The notes under the pieces: model-generated
The model's input: the letters and a program-made list of their open reading frames with translations, nothing else
What the model was told of the DNA's origin: nothing
Databases searched by the model: none
In this document: positions 54,494 to 63,300 of the stretch, in pieces
How the letters are laid out: every line of letters begins with the position of its first letter
Numbering within the stretch: position 1 is the first letter of the stretch
Assembly (NCBI RefSeq): GCF_000241955.1
Contig: NC_016819.1
Span: 1 to 64,000, forward strand
Direction of reading: 5' to 3'
DNA length: 64,000 bases
From: Rahnella aquatilis CIP 78.65 = ATCC 33071
Lineage (GTDB): Bacteria; Pseudomonadota; Gammaproteobacteria; Enterobacterales; Enterobacteriaceae
Made by a program: the position numbers and the translations under genes

Positions 54494-54542
54494 GTGTTGA
54501 CAATGGATATACATTATAAGGTTGTGTATCTATTGTCAACAC
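54494..54542. promoter_or_regulatory. KacA-type operator: long inverted repeat
   Basis: A 20-bp left arm starting GTGTTGACAAT (54494) and a 20-bp right arm ending ATTGTCAACAC (54542) agree at 18 of 20 positions around a 9-bp spacer. It lies 15-63 bp before the antitoxin start and includes a TTGACA -35 element. KacAT-type complexes repress from such sites. Confidence 0.75.
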
Positions 54543-54695
54543 GCTGTGCCTTTGGGCAATTCTCAATACATTCACTGGCTGGCCATTTTAAAATGATGGT
54601 TCTCTAGGGAGTGATTTACTAATTTGGTCACCTGAACTTGTTAAACATACTTGCATGCCAAGGTCGGTCGCAGGAATATTGATTGTCGTCAACAG

Positions 54696-54840
54696 TTATG
54701 CACCGAACTGCTTAATGAGCTGGGCTGCCGTTGCTGCCGAGGACATTGGGTTTTGCCCGGTGATCAGCAGGCCATCGCTGACCACATAAGAACTCCAGTC
54801 CTCACCTTTCGAGTAAATCCCGCCTTTGGCAATTAAGTGG
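54696..54840 (-). pseudogene. C-terminal fragment of a DJ-1/PfpI gene
   Basis: The minus-strand frame reads IAKGGIYSKGEDWSSYVVSD, then GLLITGQNPMSS and LIKQFGA before the stop at 54696. That is the end of the intact DJ-1-like protein at 57.5 kb, with some substitutions. The rest is missing. Just upstream (in its reading direction) lies a copy of the TetR-type operator at 54848-54862. Confidence 0.85.
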
Positions 54841-54847
54841 TAAATAT

Positions 54848-54862
54848 TAGACCGGTCGTATA
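54848..54862. promoter_or_regulatory. TetR-type operator copy 1 (degenerate)
   Basis: TAGACCGGTCGTATA resembles the boxes at 55532, 58249 and 58396 but the last half is altered. It lies between the DJ-1 fragment and the tetR stop codon. Confidence 0.55.
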
Positions 54863-54905
54863 TTAAACGGGTACAAAAAACGATTCTATACTGAGTACCC
54901 CCTTG

Positions 54906-55511
54906 CTAGGGGGTAATATGAATAATTTTTCTTGTCGTGATCAGCGCTGAATCAAACGGGCCAGTATTTCGAACAATCTTGACCATGACGCTTGCACCTA
55001 CCCAAAGCTGGTAGAGGCTTTCTGCCACGGTGCGAGGCGTATCGTCAATAGTGAGAGATCCCTCGGCTACGCCCGTTTCTAACGCTTGTGCCAGACGCGA
55101 GATTATCCCGGAAGTGCCTGCCTCTAGCGTTAAGCGCATCGTGTCCGAAAGATCGGCAACTTCAGCACCTAATTTCACGGCAAGACACTTACCCTGACAG
55201 TCAGAGAACGACTGAGATTCTCGCCACTGCTGCCAGTAGTTCATCAGCCGCTGAGCCATATTGAGACCAGGCTGACCCAGTGTCCTGTCGATATCGGCCA
55301 GATAATCATCAAAATAGTGTGCCAGCATATCTGCGCCAAAAGCTTCTTTCGAACTAAAGTAATGATAGAAAGAGCCTTTAGGCACACCAGCATCTTTAAG
55401 TATTTCGTTCAATCCGACCGCAGAAAATCCTTTACCCGCCATAATACGCTGACCTGTCGCCAGAATATGCTCGCGGATTTCATTGTTATGTAGTTGCGTT
55501 GTAGTATTCAT
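54906..55511 (-). CDS. TetR-family regulator (NemR-like)
   Basis: The protein has 201 residues. HTH at about 27-52: GFSAVGLNEILKDAGVPKGS then FYHYFSSKEAFGADML, as in NemR. The ligand domain has KCLAVKLGAEVADLSDTMRL, which retains a cysteine near the position NemR uses for sensing electrophiles (GCLTVKLSAEVCDLS), though the second Cys is replaced. Its own promoter carries a TAGACCAGTCGTCTA box 20 bp before the start. It is the likely repressor of the DJ-1 gene and perhaps of the aldehyde dehydrogenase next to it. Confidence 0.85.
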   Translation of the reverse strand: MNTTTQLHNNEIREHILATGQRIMAGKGFSAVGLNEILKDAGVPKGSFYHYFSSKEAFGADMLAHYFDDYLADIDRTLGQPGLNMAQRLMNYWQQWRESQSFSDCQGKCLAVKLGAEVADLSDTMRLTLEAGTSGIISRLAQALETGVAEGSLTIDDTPRTVAESLYQLWVGASVMVKIVRNTGPFDSALITTRKIIHITP

Positions 55512-55531
55512 AGGTTCAATCTACCAAGAAC

Positions 55532-55546
55532 TAGACCAGTCGTCTA
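55532..55546. promoter_or_regulatory. TetR-type operator copy 2 (tetR promoter)
   Basis: TAGACCAGTCGTCTA, an imperfect palindrome (TAGAC...GTCTA), 21-35 bp before the tetR start; autorepression is expected. Confidence 0.75.
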
Positions 55547-55666
55547 CAGGCAAGATAAAACTATTCCATTTGCTCACGCTTATTTGTAGATTTCAGCAGT
55601 ACCGTACAGATGGTTATCGCCACCCGCTGAAATAATACGGTAAGACGTTGCGCCATGTTCAGTCGC

Positions 55667-56488
55667 TTACTCTTCAATGAATCGCAGCAGGTCTTCATTA
55701 ATCGTCCCGGCTTGGGTGATTGTCATCCCGTGGCCAAATCCAGCATAGACCTTGAGCTGCGCATCTTTGACAAGTTGCGCGGACAGAATGGCAGAGTCAG
55801 CCAGCGGAACGATCTGATCGTCATCACCATGCATGATCAGGGTTGGCACATCGATTTTCTTGAGGTCATCAGTGAAATCAACCTCAGAGAACTGTTTGAT
55901 ACAGTCATATTGACCTTTGATCCCACCCCGCATCCCCTGAAGCCAAAAGCTTTCTCTCACACCCTCAGAAGGCGTCTCTGATGAACGGTTATAGTTGAAA
56001 AACGGCGTGGTTAAATCCTTGTAGAACTGAGAACGGTCTTTTTCGACCGCAGCACGGATGCCATCAAACACTTCCATAGGCAGACCGCCAGGATTTTTCT
56101 CACTTTGCAGCATAACCGGGGGTACTGCGCCGATAAGTACGGCTTTGCTGACGCGTGCCGAGCCATACGTTCCGATATAGCGTGCGACTTCACCACCGCC
56201 AGTCGAGTGTCCAACCAGAACAACGTCTTTGAGATCTAACTGTTCGATGAGTGATGATAAATCTTCAGCATAGGTATCCATATCATTGCCGTCCCACGTC
56301 TGACTCGAGTTGCCATGGCTGCGGCGATCGTGAGCGATGACACGGAACCCCTGCTGACCGAAGAACAACATTTGCGCGTCCCATGCATCACTTGATAATG
56401 GCCAGCCGTGGGAGAAAATAATGGTTTGTCCCTTGCCAAAGTCTTTGTATGCAATCTTAGAACCGTCTTTCACCTGAATAGTTTTCAT
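55667..56488 (-). CDS. Alpha/beta hydrolase, non-haem chloroperoxidase-like
   Basis: The protein has 273 residues. The oxyanion segment is [16 protein letters not shown] and the nucleophile Ser95 is in GHSTGGG. Asp lies in HGDDDQIVP (about 224) and His in GFGHGM (about 253). This matches cofactor-free (per)hydrolases often named chloroperoxidases, which are esterases in practice. No signal peptide is seen. It is the first hydrolase gene behind tetR; together with the next gene it may remove reactive esters or lactones. Confidence 0.87.
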   Translation of the reverse strand: MKTIQVKDGSKIAYKDFGKGQTIIFSHGWPLSSDAWDAQMLFFGQQGFRVIAHDRRSHGNSSQTWDGNDMDTYAEDLSSLIEQLDLKDVVLVGHSTGGGEVARYIGTYGSARVSKAVLIGAVPPVMLQSEKNPGGLPMEVFDGIRAAVEKDRSQFYKDLTTPFFNYNRSSETPSEGVRESFWLQGMRGGIKGQYDCIKQFSEVDFTDDLKKIDVPTLIMHGDDDQIVPLADSAILSAQLVKDAQLKVYAGFGHGMTITQAGTINEDLLRFIEE

Positions 56489-56621
56489 CTCTTTATTCTC
56501 TTTTCTGTTGGCGACGCCTCATGGGCGGAGCATTTAATTTAGAATTGTTTTTTCGTATGTTTGCTTTTACACCTGGCAATCATTCAAATAATGGCTGGTC
56601 AGAACAGCATTTCACTGATGT

Positions 56622-57377
56622 TTACTGAGATAAACTTAGTGCCGCTTTTTCGATCAGGGTCGCAATTTTTTCCGGTTGTGATGCGTAAATAGCATGGTTG
56701 CCTTTCAATTCAGTGACGGTGCTGTGCGCACGTTTAGCCATGAAGCGCTCCAGTTCTGGATTAATAGCACGATCCTGCGTCGCCACCACGGCCCAGCTAG
56801 GCTTCGTTTTCCATGCAGGAACGCCTGCCGGGGCAGTGAATGCTGCTACTGCAGGCATGAGTTGAGATTGCGCCAACAGATTTGTTTCTTTGACGGGCAA
56901 GTCAGCTGCAAAGTCCGCATGGAAATTTTCCGGTTTGATATAAAGGAAGTGATCTGGCGTTTCAGTAATTGACTGAGCGGCTGGCGGATATTTTTTGGCC
57001 AGACTCAGCAATGATTCACCTTGCTCCGGCTGGAACGCTGCGATGTAAACCAGACCGGCAACAGAGGGATCATTTCCCGCGTCACTGATGATCATCCCGG
57101 CGTAGCTATGGCCAACCAGCAGTGATTTACCACTTTGTAATGCCAGAACGCGTCGAGTCGCAGCGACATCATCAGCCAGCGAGGTTTGCGGCTCCTGAAC
57201 AATCGACACGTTGTAGCCTGCTTTATTCAGAATGCGAGCCACCGGATCCCAACCTGAACCATCAACAAAAGCGCCATGTACCAGAACGATGTTTTTTACC
57301 GGCGCAGCCATTGAAGACTGAGCATAAACAGACAGAACCAGGCTTAAAGCCAGAGTAGTAAACGATTTCTTAAACAT
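56622..57377 (-). CDS. Secreted alpha/beta hydrolase
   Basis: The protein has 251 residues with a signal peptide (about 1-25, cleaved after SMA). The opening VKNIVLVHGAFVDGSGWDPV, nucleophile Ser91 in GHSYAG and His in KGNHAIY (about 230) are typical of the salicylate-esterase-like (EstC/MenH-type) hydrolases. Location should be periplasmic. It is read in the same direction as its neighbours, with 130-150 bp gaps, so it may have its own promoter. Confidence 0.87.
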   Translation of the reverse strand: MFKKSFTTLALSLVLSVYAQSSMAAPVKNIVLVHGAFVDGSGWDPVARILNKAGYNVSIVQEPQTSLADDVAATRRVLALQSGKSLLVGHSYAGMIISDAGNDPSVAGLVYIAAFQPEQGESLLSLAKKYPPAAQSITETPDHFLYIKPENFHADFAADLPVKETNLLAQSQLMPAVAAFTAPAGVPAWKTKPSWAVVATQDRAINPELERFMAKRAHSTVTELKGNHAIYASQPEKIATLIEKAALSLSQ

Positions 57378-57532
57378 GATGAATTTCCTTCAATTGTCAT
57401 TTTTTAAGTTAATACCCTGACATCATGGCACCCTGCCTTACAGGCCAGCGGACGGACATTCAGGTGTGTAATGTTGTCCAGATTTGCTCAGTGGGGAGGG
57501 CTTAAAGAACTCCCTCCCCACGTGATTAACCG

Positions 57533-58213
57533 TTATGCACCCAGCTGTTTAATCAGTTCTTCTGCCGCCTCGGTAGAGGAGGTTGGGTTTTGCCCGGTGA
57601 TCAGCAGGCCGTCAGTAACAACATAAGAACTCCAGTCCGCCCCTTTCGAGTAAATCCCGCCTTTGGCAATCAGCTCGTCTTCTACCAGGAAAGGCACAAT
57701 CTGCGTCAGGCCCACGGCGTCCTCTTCGCTGTTGGTAAAACCGGTGACCTTACGGCCTGCTACCAGCGGTTTTCCCTCCGGGGTTTTAACGTGGCGCAGC
57801 ACGCCAGGCGCATGGCAGACCAGAGCGACGTGTTTGTTTGCCGCCAGGAAGGCTTCGATAAGGGCGATGGAGTGTTTATCTTCGGCCAGGTCCCACAAAG
57901 GGCCGTGTCCACCGGGATAAAAAACGGCGTCGTAATCAGCGTGTGAAACGCTGTCGAGACGAACCGTTGACGCCAGGTGTGCGGTTGCTTCTGCGTCTGC
58001 CTCGAAGCGGTGGGTCTGCTCGGTCTGGAAGTCAGGCTCATTACTTTTTGGGTCTAACGGCGGGTTACCGCCTTTCGGTGAAGCCAGCGTAATTTCTGCG
58101 CCTGCGTCTTTAAAGGCGTAGTAAGGTGCAGCCAGTTCTTCCAGCCAGAAGCCGGTTTTGCGGCCGGTGTCACCCAGTTTGTCGTGTGAGGTTAAGACCA
58201 TCAGAATTTTCAT
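57533..58213 (-). CDS. DJ-1/PfpI-family protein (Hsp31-like glyoxalase/chaperone)
   Basis: The protein has 226 residues from ATG 58213 (GGAGAG upstream). The nucleophile Cys133 with His134 lies in LVCHAPGVL, and Glu26 is the partner acid. Residues KLGDTGRKTGFWLEELAAPY and FYPGGHGPLWDL are conserved in class I glutamine-amidotransferase-like Hsp31 proteins. These convert methylglyoxal to lactate without glutathione and may protect proteins. A TetR-type box overlaps the promoter (58249). A truncated second copy lies at 54.7 kb. Confidence 0.9.
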   Translation of the reverse strand: MKILMVLTSHDKLGDTGRKTGFWLEELAAPYYAFKDAGAEITLASPKGGNPPLDPKSNEPDFQTEQTHRFEADAEATAHLASTVRLDSVSHADYDAVFYPGGHGPLWDLAEDKHSIALIEAFLAANKHVALVCHAPGVLRHVKTPEGKPLVAGRKVTGFTNSEEDAVGLTQIVPFLVEDELIAKGGIYSKGADWSSYVVTDGLLITGQNPTSSTEAAEELIKQLGA

Positions 58214-58541
58214 CATTACTCTCCAGTATTTCAAAGTGATAGTTGAATTAGACCAGTCGTCTAATATTTTCTTAAATAAAAATGTTATACCCGTGCCTGC
58301 TATTCCGGCCAACTCTGTGCGCTGTTCATTCCAGCGGAACGGCTATCGTGCTATGTCGCTTAGTGCCGTTGCCATGTGAGTAAGCTAACACTGAATAGAC
58401 CGGTCGTCTACAGATAGTTAATAAAACTTTTTCATCTTTTATGTGCCAGGCACCTTCTCATAGCGGGTGCCTGGCACGATGAGATAATCCACTCATTTTA
58501 CTGCGTATTCAACTGCGTTTTTTCACGTATCGATAATGCAC
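58214..58541. promoter_or_regulatory. Regulatory spacer with two TetR-type boxes and a hairpin
   Basis: TAGACCAGTCGTCTA lies at 58249-58263, 36-50 bp before the DJ-1 gene start. TAGACCGGTCGTCTA lies at 58396-58410. A perfect 12-bp hairpin (GTGCCAGGCACC at 58443-58454, GGTGCCTGGCAC at 58466-58477) follows the end of the aldehyde dehydrogenase gene. The boxes match the one before tetR, so one regulator probably controls these genes. Confidence 0.7.
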
Positions 58542-59957
58542 TTAGTCAACTTGTTTTGCCCAAACTGCCTGAGCATTTGTGAATTCACGCAGGCCAAAGT
58601 GCGAGAGTTCGCGACCATACCCACTCTTTTTCACACCACCAACCGGGATGCGGGCATTAGTGGCAGAAAATCCGTTGATGAATACGCCTCCTGTTTCTAA
58701 GCGCCTCGCGATTCGCTGGGCACGGGAAACATCGCTGGTCCAAAGGTTGCCCCCTAAGCCGTAATCGCTGGTATTTGCCAGTTCAATGGCATGCTCGACG
58801 TCATCTGCGACAGTAATGGCTGCAACAGGGCCGAAAGTTTCCTCATCAAATGCAGCCATTCCCGGGCCTACTTCGCCCAATACGGTAGGCTCATAGAAGT
58901 TGCCGGGGCCCGAGATTTTATTCCCCCCAAGAAGAAGTGTCGCGCCGGCTGCGAGAGTTCGTTCTACCTGATGATGTAATTCATCACGCAAATCTTTTCG
59001 CGCCATTGGCCCGATTCTATTTTGCGGGTCCAGCGGATCGCCAACTTTCAACAGTCTGACGGCCGCGATGAATTTTTGTGTGAATTCCTCCGCGATGGGT
59101 TTTTCCAAAATAAACCGTTTCGCGGCTAAGCACACCTGGCCCGCATTTTGGAATCGCGCTTCAACACCCGCTTTAACAGCCAAATCAATATTAGCGTCAG
59201 CCAGCACAATAAATGCGTCTGATCCACCTAGCTCAAGCAAGCTTTTTTTCAATGCTTTGCCTGCAATCGCCGATACGGCAGAACCCGCCCGCATACTCCC
59301 CGTCAATGTGACTGCTGCAATGCGATCATCCTCAATCACTTTTGCAACAGTTTCGTTATCAGCAATAAGATTGGCGAATAAACCTTTAGGGAAGCCTGCA
59401 CTCTCATAAGCATCCTGCAAAGCATAGGCAGAGCCCATCACATTGGGCGCGTGCTTGAGGATAAAACCGTTACCCGACAACATAATCGGGCCCGAAGCGC
59501 GAATGACCTGCCATAAAGGGAAGTTCCAGGGCATGACGGCCAAAATTGAGCCAATCGGCAGATAGGAGACATGTACCTGATCGTCATTTTCGACAGAAAC
59601 AGGCTCATCTGCGAGGATTGCCGGGCCATTGCTGGCAATCCAATCAATAGTCGCTGCACACTTCTCAACTTCTGCGCGGGCTGCAGCGAGGGTTTTTCCC
59701 ATTTCAGCGGTGATGATCCCTGCCAAATTTTCTGAGCGCTCGCGCAGAATCGCGGATAAACGACGATAAGCTTCTACGCGTTTAGACATGGGAGTAGCAC
59801 GCCACAGGCGAAAAGCCGCGTTATTACCTGCCAGCATGCCTTCTACTTCGTCTGCAGTTTGGAATGCATAAGTCGCGATCAACTCGTCCGTCGCAGGATT
59901 ACGTGAAGTCGCGACATCAATAGAAAGCATATTCTGTGTAACATGTTGGGATGACAT
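58542..59957 (-). CDS. NAD(P)-dependent aldehyde dehydrogenase (succinate-semialdehyde type)
   Basis: The protein has 471 residues. Catalytic Cys276 is in NAGQVCLAAKRF and Glu242 in LLELGGSDAF. The oxyanion Asn is in MPWNFPLWQV, and the cofactor loop is LTGSMRAGSAVSAIAGK. The C-terminal GGVKKSGYGRELSHFGLREF is as in succinate-semialdehyde dehydrogenases (GabD/YneI group). It oxidises an aldehyde to the acid. Divergence of substrate is possible; in this cluster it may clear toxic aldehydes. It is read in the same direction as the XRE gene upstream. Confidence 0.9.
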   Translation of the reverse strand: MSSQHVTQNMLSIDVATSRNPATDELIATYAFQTADEVEGMLAGNNAAFRLWRATPMSKRVEAYRRLSAILRERSENLAGIITAEMGKTLAAARAEVEKCAATIDWIASNGPAILADEPVSVENDDQVHVSYLPIGSILAVMPWNFPLWQVIRASGPIMLSGNGFILKHAPNVMGSAYALQDAYESAGFPKGLFANLIADNETVAKVIEDDRIAAVTLTGSMRAGSAVSAIAGKALKKSLLELGGSDAFIVLADANIDLAVKAGVEARFQNAGQVCLAAKRFILEKPIAEEFTQKFIAAVRLLKVGDPLDPQNRIGPMARKDLRDELHHQVERTLAAGATLLLGGNKISGPGNFYEPTVLGEVGPGMAAFDEETFGPVAAITVADDVEHAIELANTSDYGLGGNLWTSDVSRAQRIARRLETGGVFINGFSATNARIPVGGVKKSGYGRELSHFGLREFTNAQAVWAKQVD

Positions 59958-60056
59958 AGTTTTTGCCTCATAAACGGTTTAAGAGAAGCACGTTGTGTGC
60001 TTCGATAAAATCCAGTTTAGGCAGGTCGAATCATCCCTGGAAGGCGTCTTGTTATC

Positions 60057-60869
60057 CTATGACCGGGAGTCACAGGCAACGTGCCGGGGAATATAGGTCA
60101 CCAGAGAGAGGTCGGGTCTCCCCTCTGGCGTGAGTGCAACGTAGGTAAATTCAATATGTCCGGAAGTGGGATGCAAAAGCCGCTTGCTCCCCTCTCCCAT
60201 GCCTTTCACTTCCGTATCCAGCCACCACTCCTTGAATTCCGGGCTTTTTTCAGAGAGTTCTTTAATGAGATGGTCAAAAGGCTTTTTGTCCTGAGCATGG
60301 GCACGTGATGCGCGGAAAACGGAGATCATCCCTCGTGCCATCTGCTCCCAATCTAGGATCTGCGTGCGATACGGACGATATAGAAACAGCAGTCGCAACG
60401 TATTACGCTCATGAGGTTCCAGCGATCCATAATCAATAAACAAATCAGCAATAGCATCATTCCAGGCGAGAATATCAAGTCGGGCATTTCTCACATATGC
60501 CGGAATGGGATCGATAGCGCGCACTAAACTTTTCAGGCCATCACTCACACCATCCGCGAGGGGATGGGGTACCGGCTCTTCGCGCGGTGAAAGGGCAAAA
60601 AGATGGGATGATTCAATTCTGTTAAGTTTAAGAACTTTGGCTATACGCTGGAGTGCATCTGCCGAAGGTTTAATCTCTCTCCCCTGCTCAAGCCAGGTAT
60701 ACCAACTCACACTGACTCCAGCCAGGACGGCGACTTCCTCACGACGTAAACCGGGTGTACGGCGAGTACCCTGTTGCATGCCGAAGTCCTGAGGATTAAG
60801 GCGTGCGCGCCGGCTTACAAGGAAAGCACCGAGTTCACGACGCTGCTCTGAAGTGGTTTTTTTAACCAT
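60057..60869 (-). CDS. XRE-family regulator with MmyB-type ligand domain
   Basis: The protein has 270 residues from ATG 60869; an ATG at 60914 adds a poor extension. The HTH is at about 10-70 (GAFLVSRRARLNPQDFG; RREEVAVLAGVSVSWYTWLE; GREIKPSADALQRIAKVLKL). The C-terminal MmyB-like domain (about 95-255) has VRNARLDILAWNDAIADLFI and HIEFTYVALTPEGRPDLSLV, a PAS-like fold that binds lipophilic ligands. Such proteins usually sit next to and repress an SDR or dehydrogenase gene, here the aldehyde dehydrogenase 100 bp downstream. Confidence 0.88.
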   Translation of the reverse strand: MVKKTTSEQRRELGAFLVSRRARLNPQDFGMQQGTRRTPGLRREEVAVLAGVSVSWYTWLEQGREIKPSADALQRIAKVLKLNRIESSHLFALSPREEPVPHPLADGVSDGLKSLVRAIDPIPAYVRNARLDILAWNDAIADLFIDYGSLEPHERNTLRLLFLYRPYRTQILDWEQMARGMISVFRASRAHAQDKKPFDHLIKELSEKSPEFKEWWLDTEVKGMGEGSKRLLHPTSGHIEFTYVALTPEGRPDLSLVTYIPRHVACDSRS

Positions 60870-60980
60870 AATAGTCTGCCTATAAATGTGCCTGTTGTGC
60901 CAACGCTTCATCAAGATGCTGATGAATTTCTTCTTTCTTCATCTGAACCCTATGCTCAACGGTATGATTTATACACAAAA
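60870..60980. other. Upstream region of the XRE gene
   Basis: The promoter of the XRE gene should be here. A 20-codon frame on the minus strand (MKKEEIHQHLDEALAQQAHL) precedes it; its beginning looks gene-like but it stops at once and overlaps the possible upstream start of the XRE gene. Confidence 0.25.
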
Positions 60981-61103
60981 TCCTTTATTTAGCTGTCTGG
61001 CAACACTGTTAAGTCTTTGCTGGCTGTGAACCGATAAGTCAGTTCCTTTTGGAAAATATTGTCTGAGCAGCCTGTTCGTATTTTCATTTGAGCCACGTTG
61101 CCA
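60981..61103 (-). mobile_element. IS30-family transposase fragment
   Basis: On the minus strand a frame reads [20 protein letters not shown] and then [20 protein letters not shown]. This is the conserved DDE-domain end of IS30 transposases ([20 protein letters not shown]). Both sides are truncated. It is a scar of an earlier insertion. Confidence 0.8.
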
Positions 61104-61253
61104 CTACCGGATGCGAGGTAGGGAATGGTAAAGCGACCCCTGAAAACATTATGCTTTCGCATTTTTACACAGCCTGGGCCGCTGGCAGACGCTGAGAGAA
61201 CGTCTGATCGTGCTAAAAAAGCTGCGACTTCGATATCGAGCGCATCCTATAAG
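61104..61253. other. Intergenic scar
   Basis: No gene is recognisable between the IS30 fragment and the LysR gene end. Confidence 0.3.
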
Positions 61254-62177
61254 TCAGGATTTCACTGCTGAGCGCAAGAACTCAACAAATGCGCGTACTC
61301 GCGCCGATAGATGACGATTCTGGGGGTAGAGAATCGAAAAAGGGCGAGAGCAGCCGCCGTATTTTTGAAGGACCTCTACAAGGTCTCCACGCCTTAAAGC
61401 GTCTCCCACTGCAAAGCGATAGGTTTGATAAAGGCCTCCGCCCGCGTTAACCCAAGCGACAGCCCCTAACGCATCATTAAGTACGCGCATCCGGCTCGTT
61501 ATTTGTTTCTCGATTGAAGTACCTAATTCATCGGTGAACAGCCACTGCAGCGGGCGCCCTGTATTCGGTGATATGTACTGGATGCAATCGTGTTGGTTGA
61601 GCTCATCAATACGGTATGGTTCACCTTTTTTTGCAAGATATGTCGGAGTTCCAAATACCCCAAGCGAGGCGTCCTCAAGCTTGAAGGCGACAAGACGCGA
61701 ATCTTGCGGAACGCCTAGCCTGATTGCCAGGTCGAAGCCTTCTTCAACAAAGTCGATTATTTTGTCCGAGATACTAATCTCGATATCGATCTGCGGATAA
61801 AGATCAGTGAACTTGGGCATCAAGGGTAAAAGGCGAAACGTTCCGTAAGCAGCACTGACACTAATGCGTAGCGGTCCGCTAGGGACGGTTTGTGAACCCG
61901 TGATCGCTCGCTCAGCCTCGGCGATTTGCTCAAGCGCTAGATGACATTCTTTCCAATAGAGCTCGCCCTCAGTTGTAAGCTTGACGGCGCGGGTGGTCCG
62001 CAAAAAAAGACGTACTCCGAGGCGCTGCTCGAGCCGACTGATCGACCGACTGACTGCGGCCGGCGTCAGACCGAGAGTCTCAGCCGCACTGGTGAAGCTG
62101 CCGGTCTCCGCTGCTCTGCAGAACTGTTCAATACTGCCAAGCTGAAGTGGGTTACCTGCTGCCATATTGATTACCAT
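61254..62177 (-). CDS. LysR-family regulator
   Basis: The protein has 307 residues (an ATG at 62165 would shorten it by four). HTH at about 14-72: SIEQFCRAAETGSFTSAAET and AAVSRSISRLEQRLGVRLFL. A co-inducer domain follows (VSAAYGTFRLLPLMPKFTDL). It belongs to the same CrgA-type branch as the other two LysR genes of the window. It is divergent from the glutathione S-transferase gene 153 bp away, its probable target. Confidence 0.87.
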   Translation of the reverse strand: MVINMAAGNPLQLGSIEQFCRAAETGSFTSAAETLGLTPAAVSRSISRLEQRLGVRLFLRTTRAVKLTTEGELYWKECHLALEQIAEAERAITGSQTVPSGPLRISVSAAYGTFRLLPLMPKFTDLYPQIDIEISISDKIIDFVEEGFDLAIRLGVPQDSRLVAFKLEDASLGVFGTPTYLAKKGEPYRIDELNQHDCIQYISPNTGRPLQWLFTDELGTSIEKQITSRMRVLNDALGAVAWVNAGGGLYQTYRFAVGDALRRGDLVEVLQKYGGCSRPFSILYPQNRHLSARVRAFVEFLRSAVKS

Positions 62178-62330
62178 TTGTAATAAATGAATTGATTATT
62201 ACATGGTTTATCAACCAGGAACAACGCATTAAAGTACGTCTACAGCTTCAGCAACACCGTGACAAGGCCGCGCTACTCAAGCAGTGCACGGTTTTGACCT
62301 ACACCTCAATTTACTTTTAGGAGCGACACA

Positions 62331-63029
62331 ATGACCAGCAAACTGAACGTTTTCACTTCGCCTTCGGCTTTCCCTAATCCACAGCGCCTGCGCCTGTTCA
62401 TGCATGAAAAGGGAATCGCTGATCAGTTCCAGGAGACTATTTACGACATGACGCCGGTTGGCGAACAGCGTGGATGGCGTCACTTGAAAATGAATGCTTG
62501 GGGTGAGACGCCGACCCTCGAGCTCGCTGACGGTAGCTATATCTCCGAAACTGCAGCTGTCGTCCGTTACCTGGACCAGTCCTACCCCGGCCGCAAGATC
62601 ATGGGGGATACGCCGCTGGAACAGGGCTTGGACAACATGTGGGATAACCGCATCTGGGTTCACATCCTGTATCGAATCGTCACGGCTTTCCACGTTCTGC
62701 ATACCGGTCTCGGCTTCAAACTCGAATTGACGAAGAACGAAGCTTGGGGCGAACACTGCCGTAAAGAAGCGTTGGCCCATGCTGCACTGGTCAACAAACA
62801 TCTTTCAGACGGACGCCAATGGCTGCTGGGGGGCGACGAGCCTACTTTCGCCGACATCACGCTGGCAACCGCGATCGCGTTCTCGAAGTTCCCGGTGAAT
62901 GCTACGCCGCTGGACGAACGTTTCGAGTTCCTGGACGCATACTGGCAGCGCTGGCAGCAGCGTCCAAGTTTCCAGGCTGCATATGCAGACCGTAGCAGCG
63001 GTATCCCTGAGCTCGAAAACAAGGCGTGA
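62331..63029 (+). CDS. Glutathione S-transferase
   Basis: The protein has 232 residues with a thioredoxin-fold N-domain (about 1-85: NVFTSPSAFPNPQRLRLFMH, WGETPTLELADGSYISETAA) and an all-helical C-domain (about 95-225, WLLGGDEPTFADITLATAIA). The glutathione contacts in the ETAAV turn are conserved. An AGGAG ribosome site precedes the ATG. It conjugates glutathione to electrophiles and fits the detoxification theme of the preceding 8 kb. A stable hairpin follows the stop. Confidence 0.9.
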   Translation: MTSKLNVFTSPSAFPNPQRLRLFMHEKGIADQFQETIYDMTPVGEQRGWRHLKMNAWGETPTLELADGSYISETAAVVRYLDQSYPGRKIMGDTPLEQGLDNMWDNRIWVHILYRIVTAFHVLHTGLGFKLELTKNEAWGEHCRKEALAHAALVNKHLSDGRQWLLGGDEPTFADITLATAIAFSKFPVNATPLDERFEFLDAYWQRWQQRPSFQAAYADRSSGIPELENKA

Positions 63030-63042
63030 TCTAACTTTAAAG

Positions 63043-63074
63043 TCGCGCTAAATCCACGGTTGGATTTAACGCGA
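63043..63074 (+). terminator. Hairpin after the GST gene
   Basis: TCGCGCTAAATCCA (from 63043) pairs with TGGATTTAACGCGA (to 63074) with one mismatch. No T run follows, so termination strength is uncertain. Confidence 0.6.
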
Positions 63075-63262
63075 TCGAAGAGGCCTACTTTGGGGCGGTA
63101 GCGGGCAGGCTTGGTTTTATAGGTAACACCGATGCTCACCCCTCGCCCTGCCAGACGCTCCCCGCTTCACAGCAATGAAACGTCAAGGTACGCTGTCGGA
63201 GTGGTCCTGGCGAAGCCAGGGCGTATCTCCGCGTTAGCGCCTTTGGCGCTTACGGGCGTGTA

Positions 63263-63300
63263 GGGGTCCGCTTGGAAAACGGAAAATATCCTACGCTAAG
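63263..63300. repeat. Tn3-family 38-bp terminal inverted repeat
   Basis: The 38-bp sequence begins GGGGTCCGCTTGG and ends TCCTACGCTAAG. The GGGG start and the ACGCTAAG end are diagnostic for Tn3-family termini. It overlaps the stop codon of the transposase gene and defines one end of the transposon. Confidence 0.85.
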
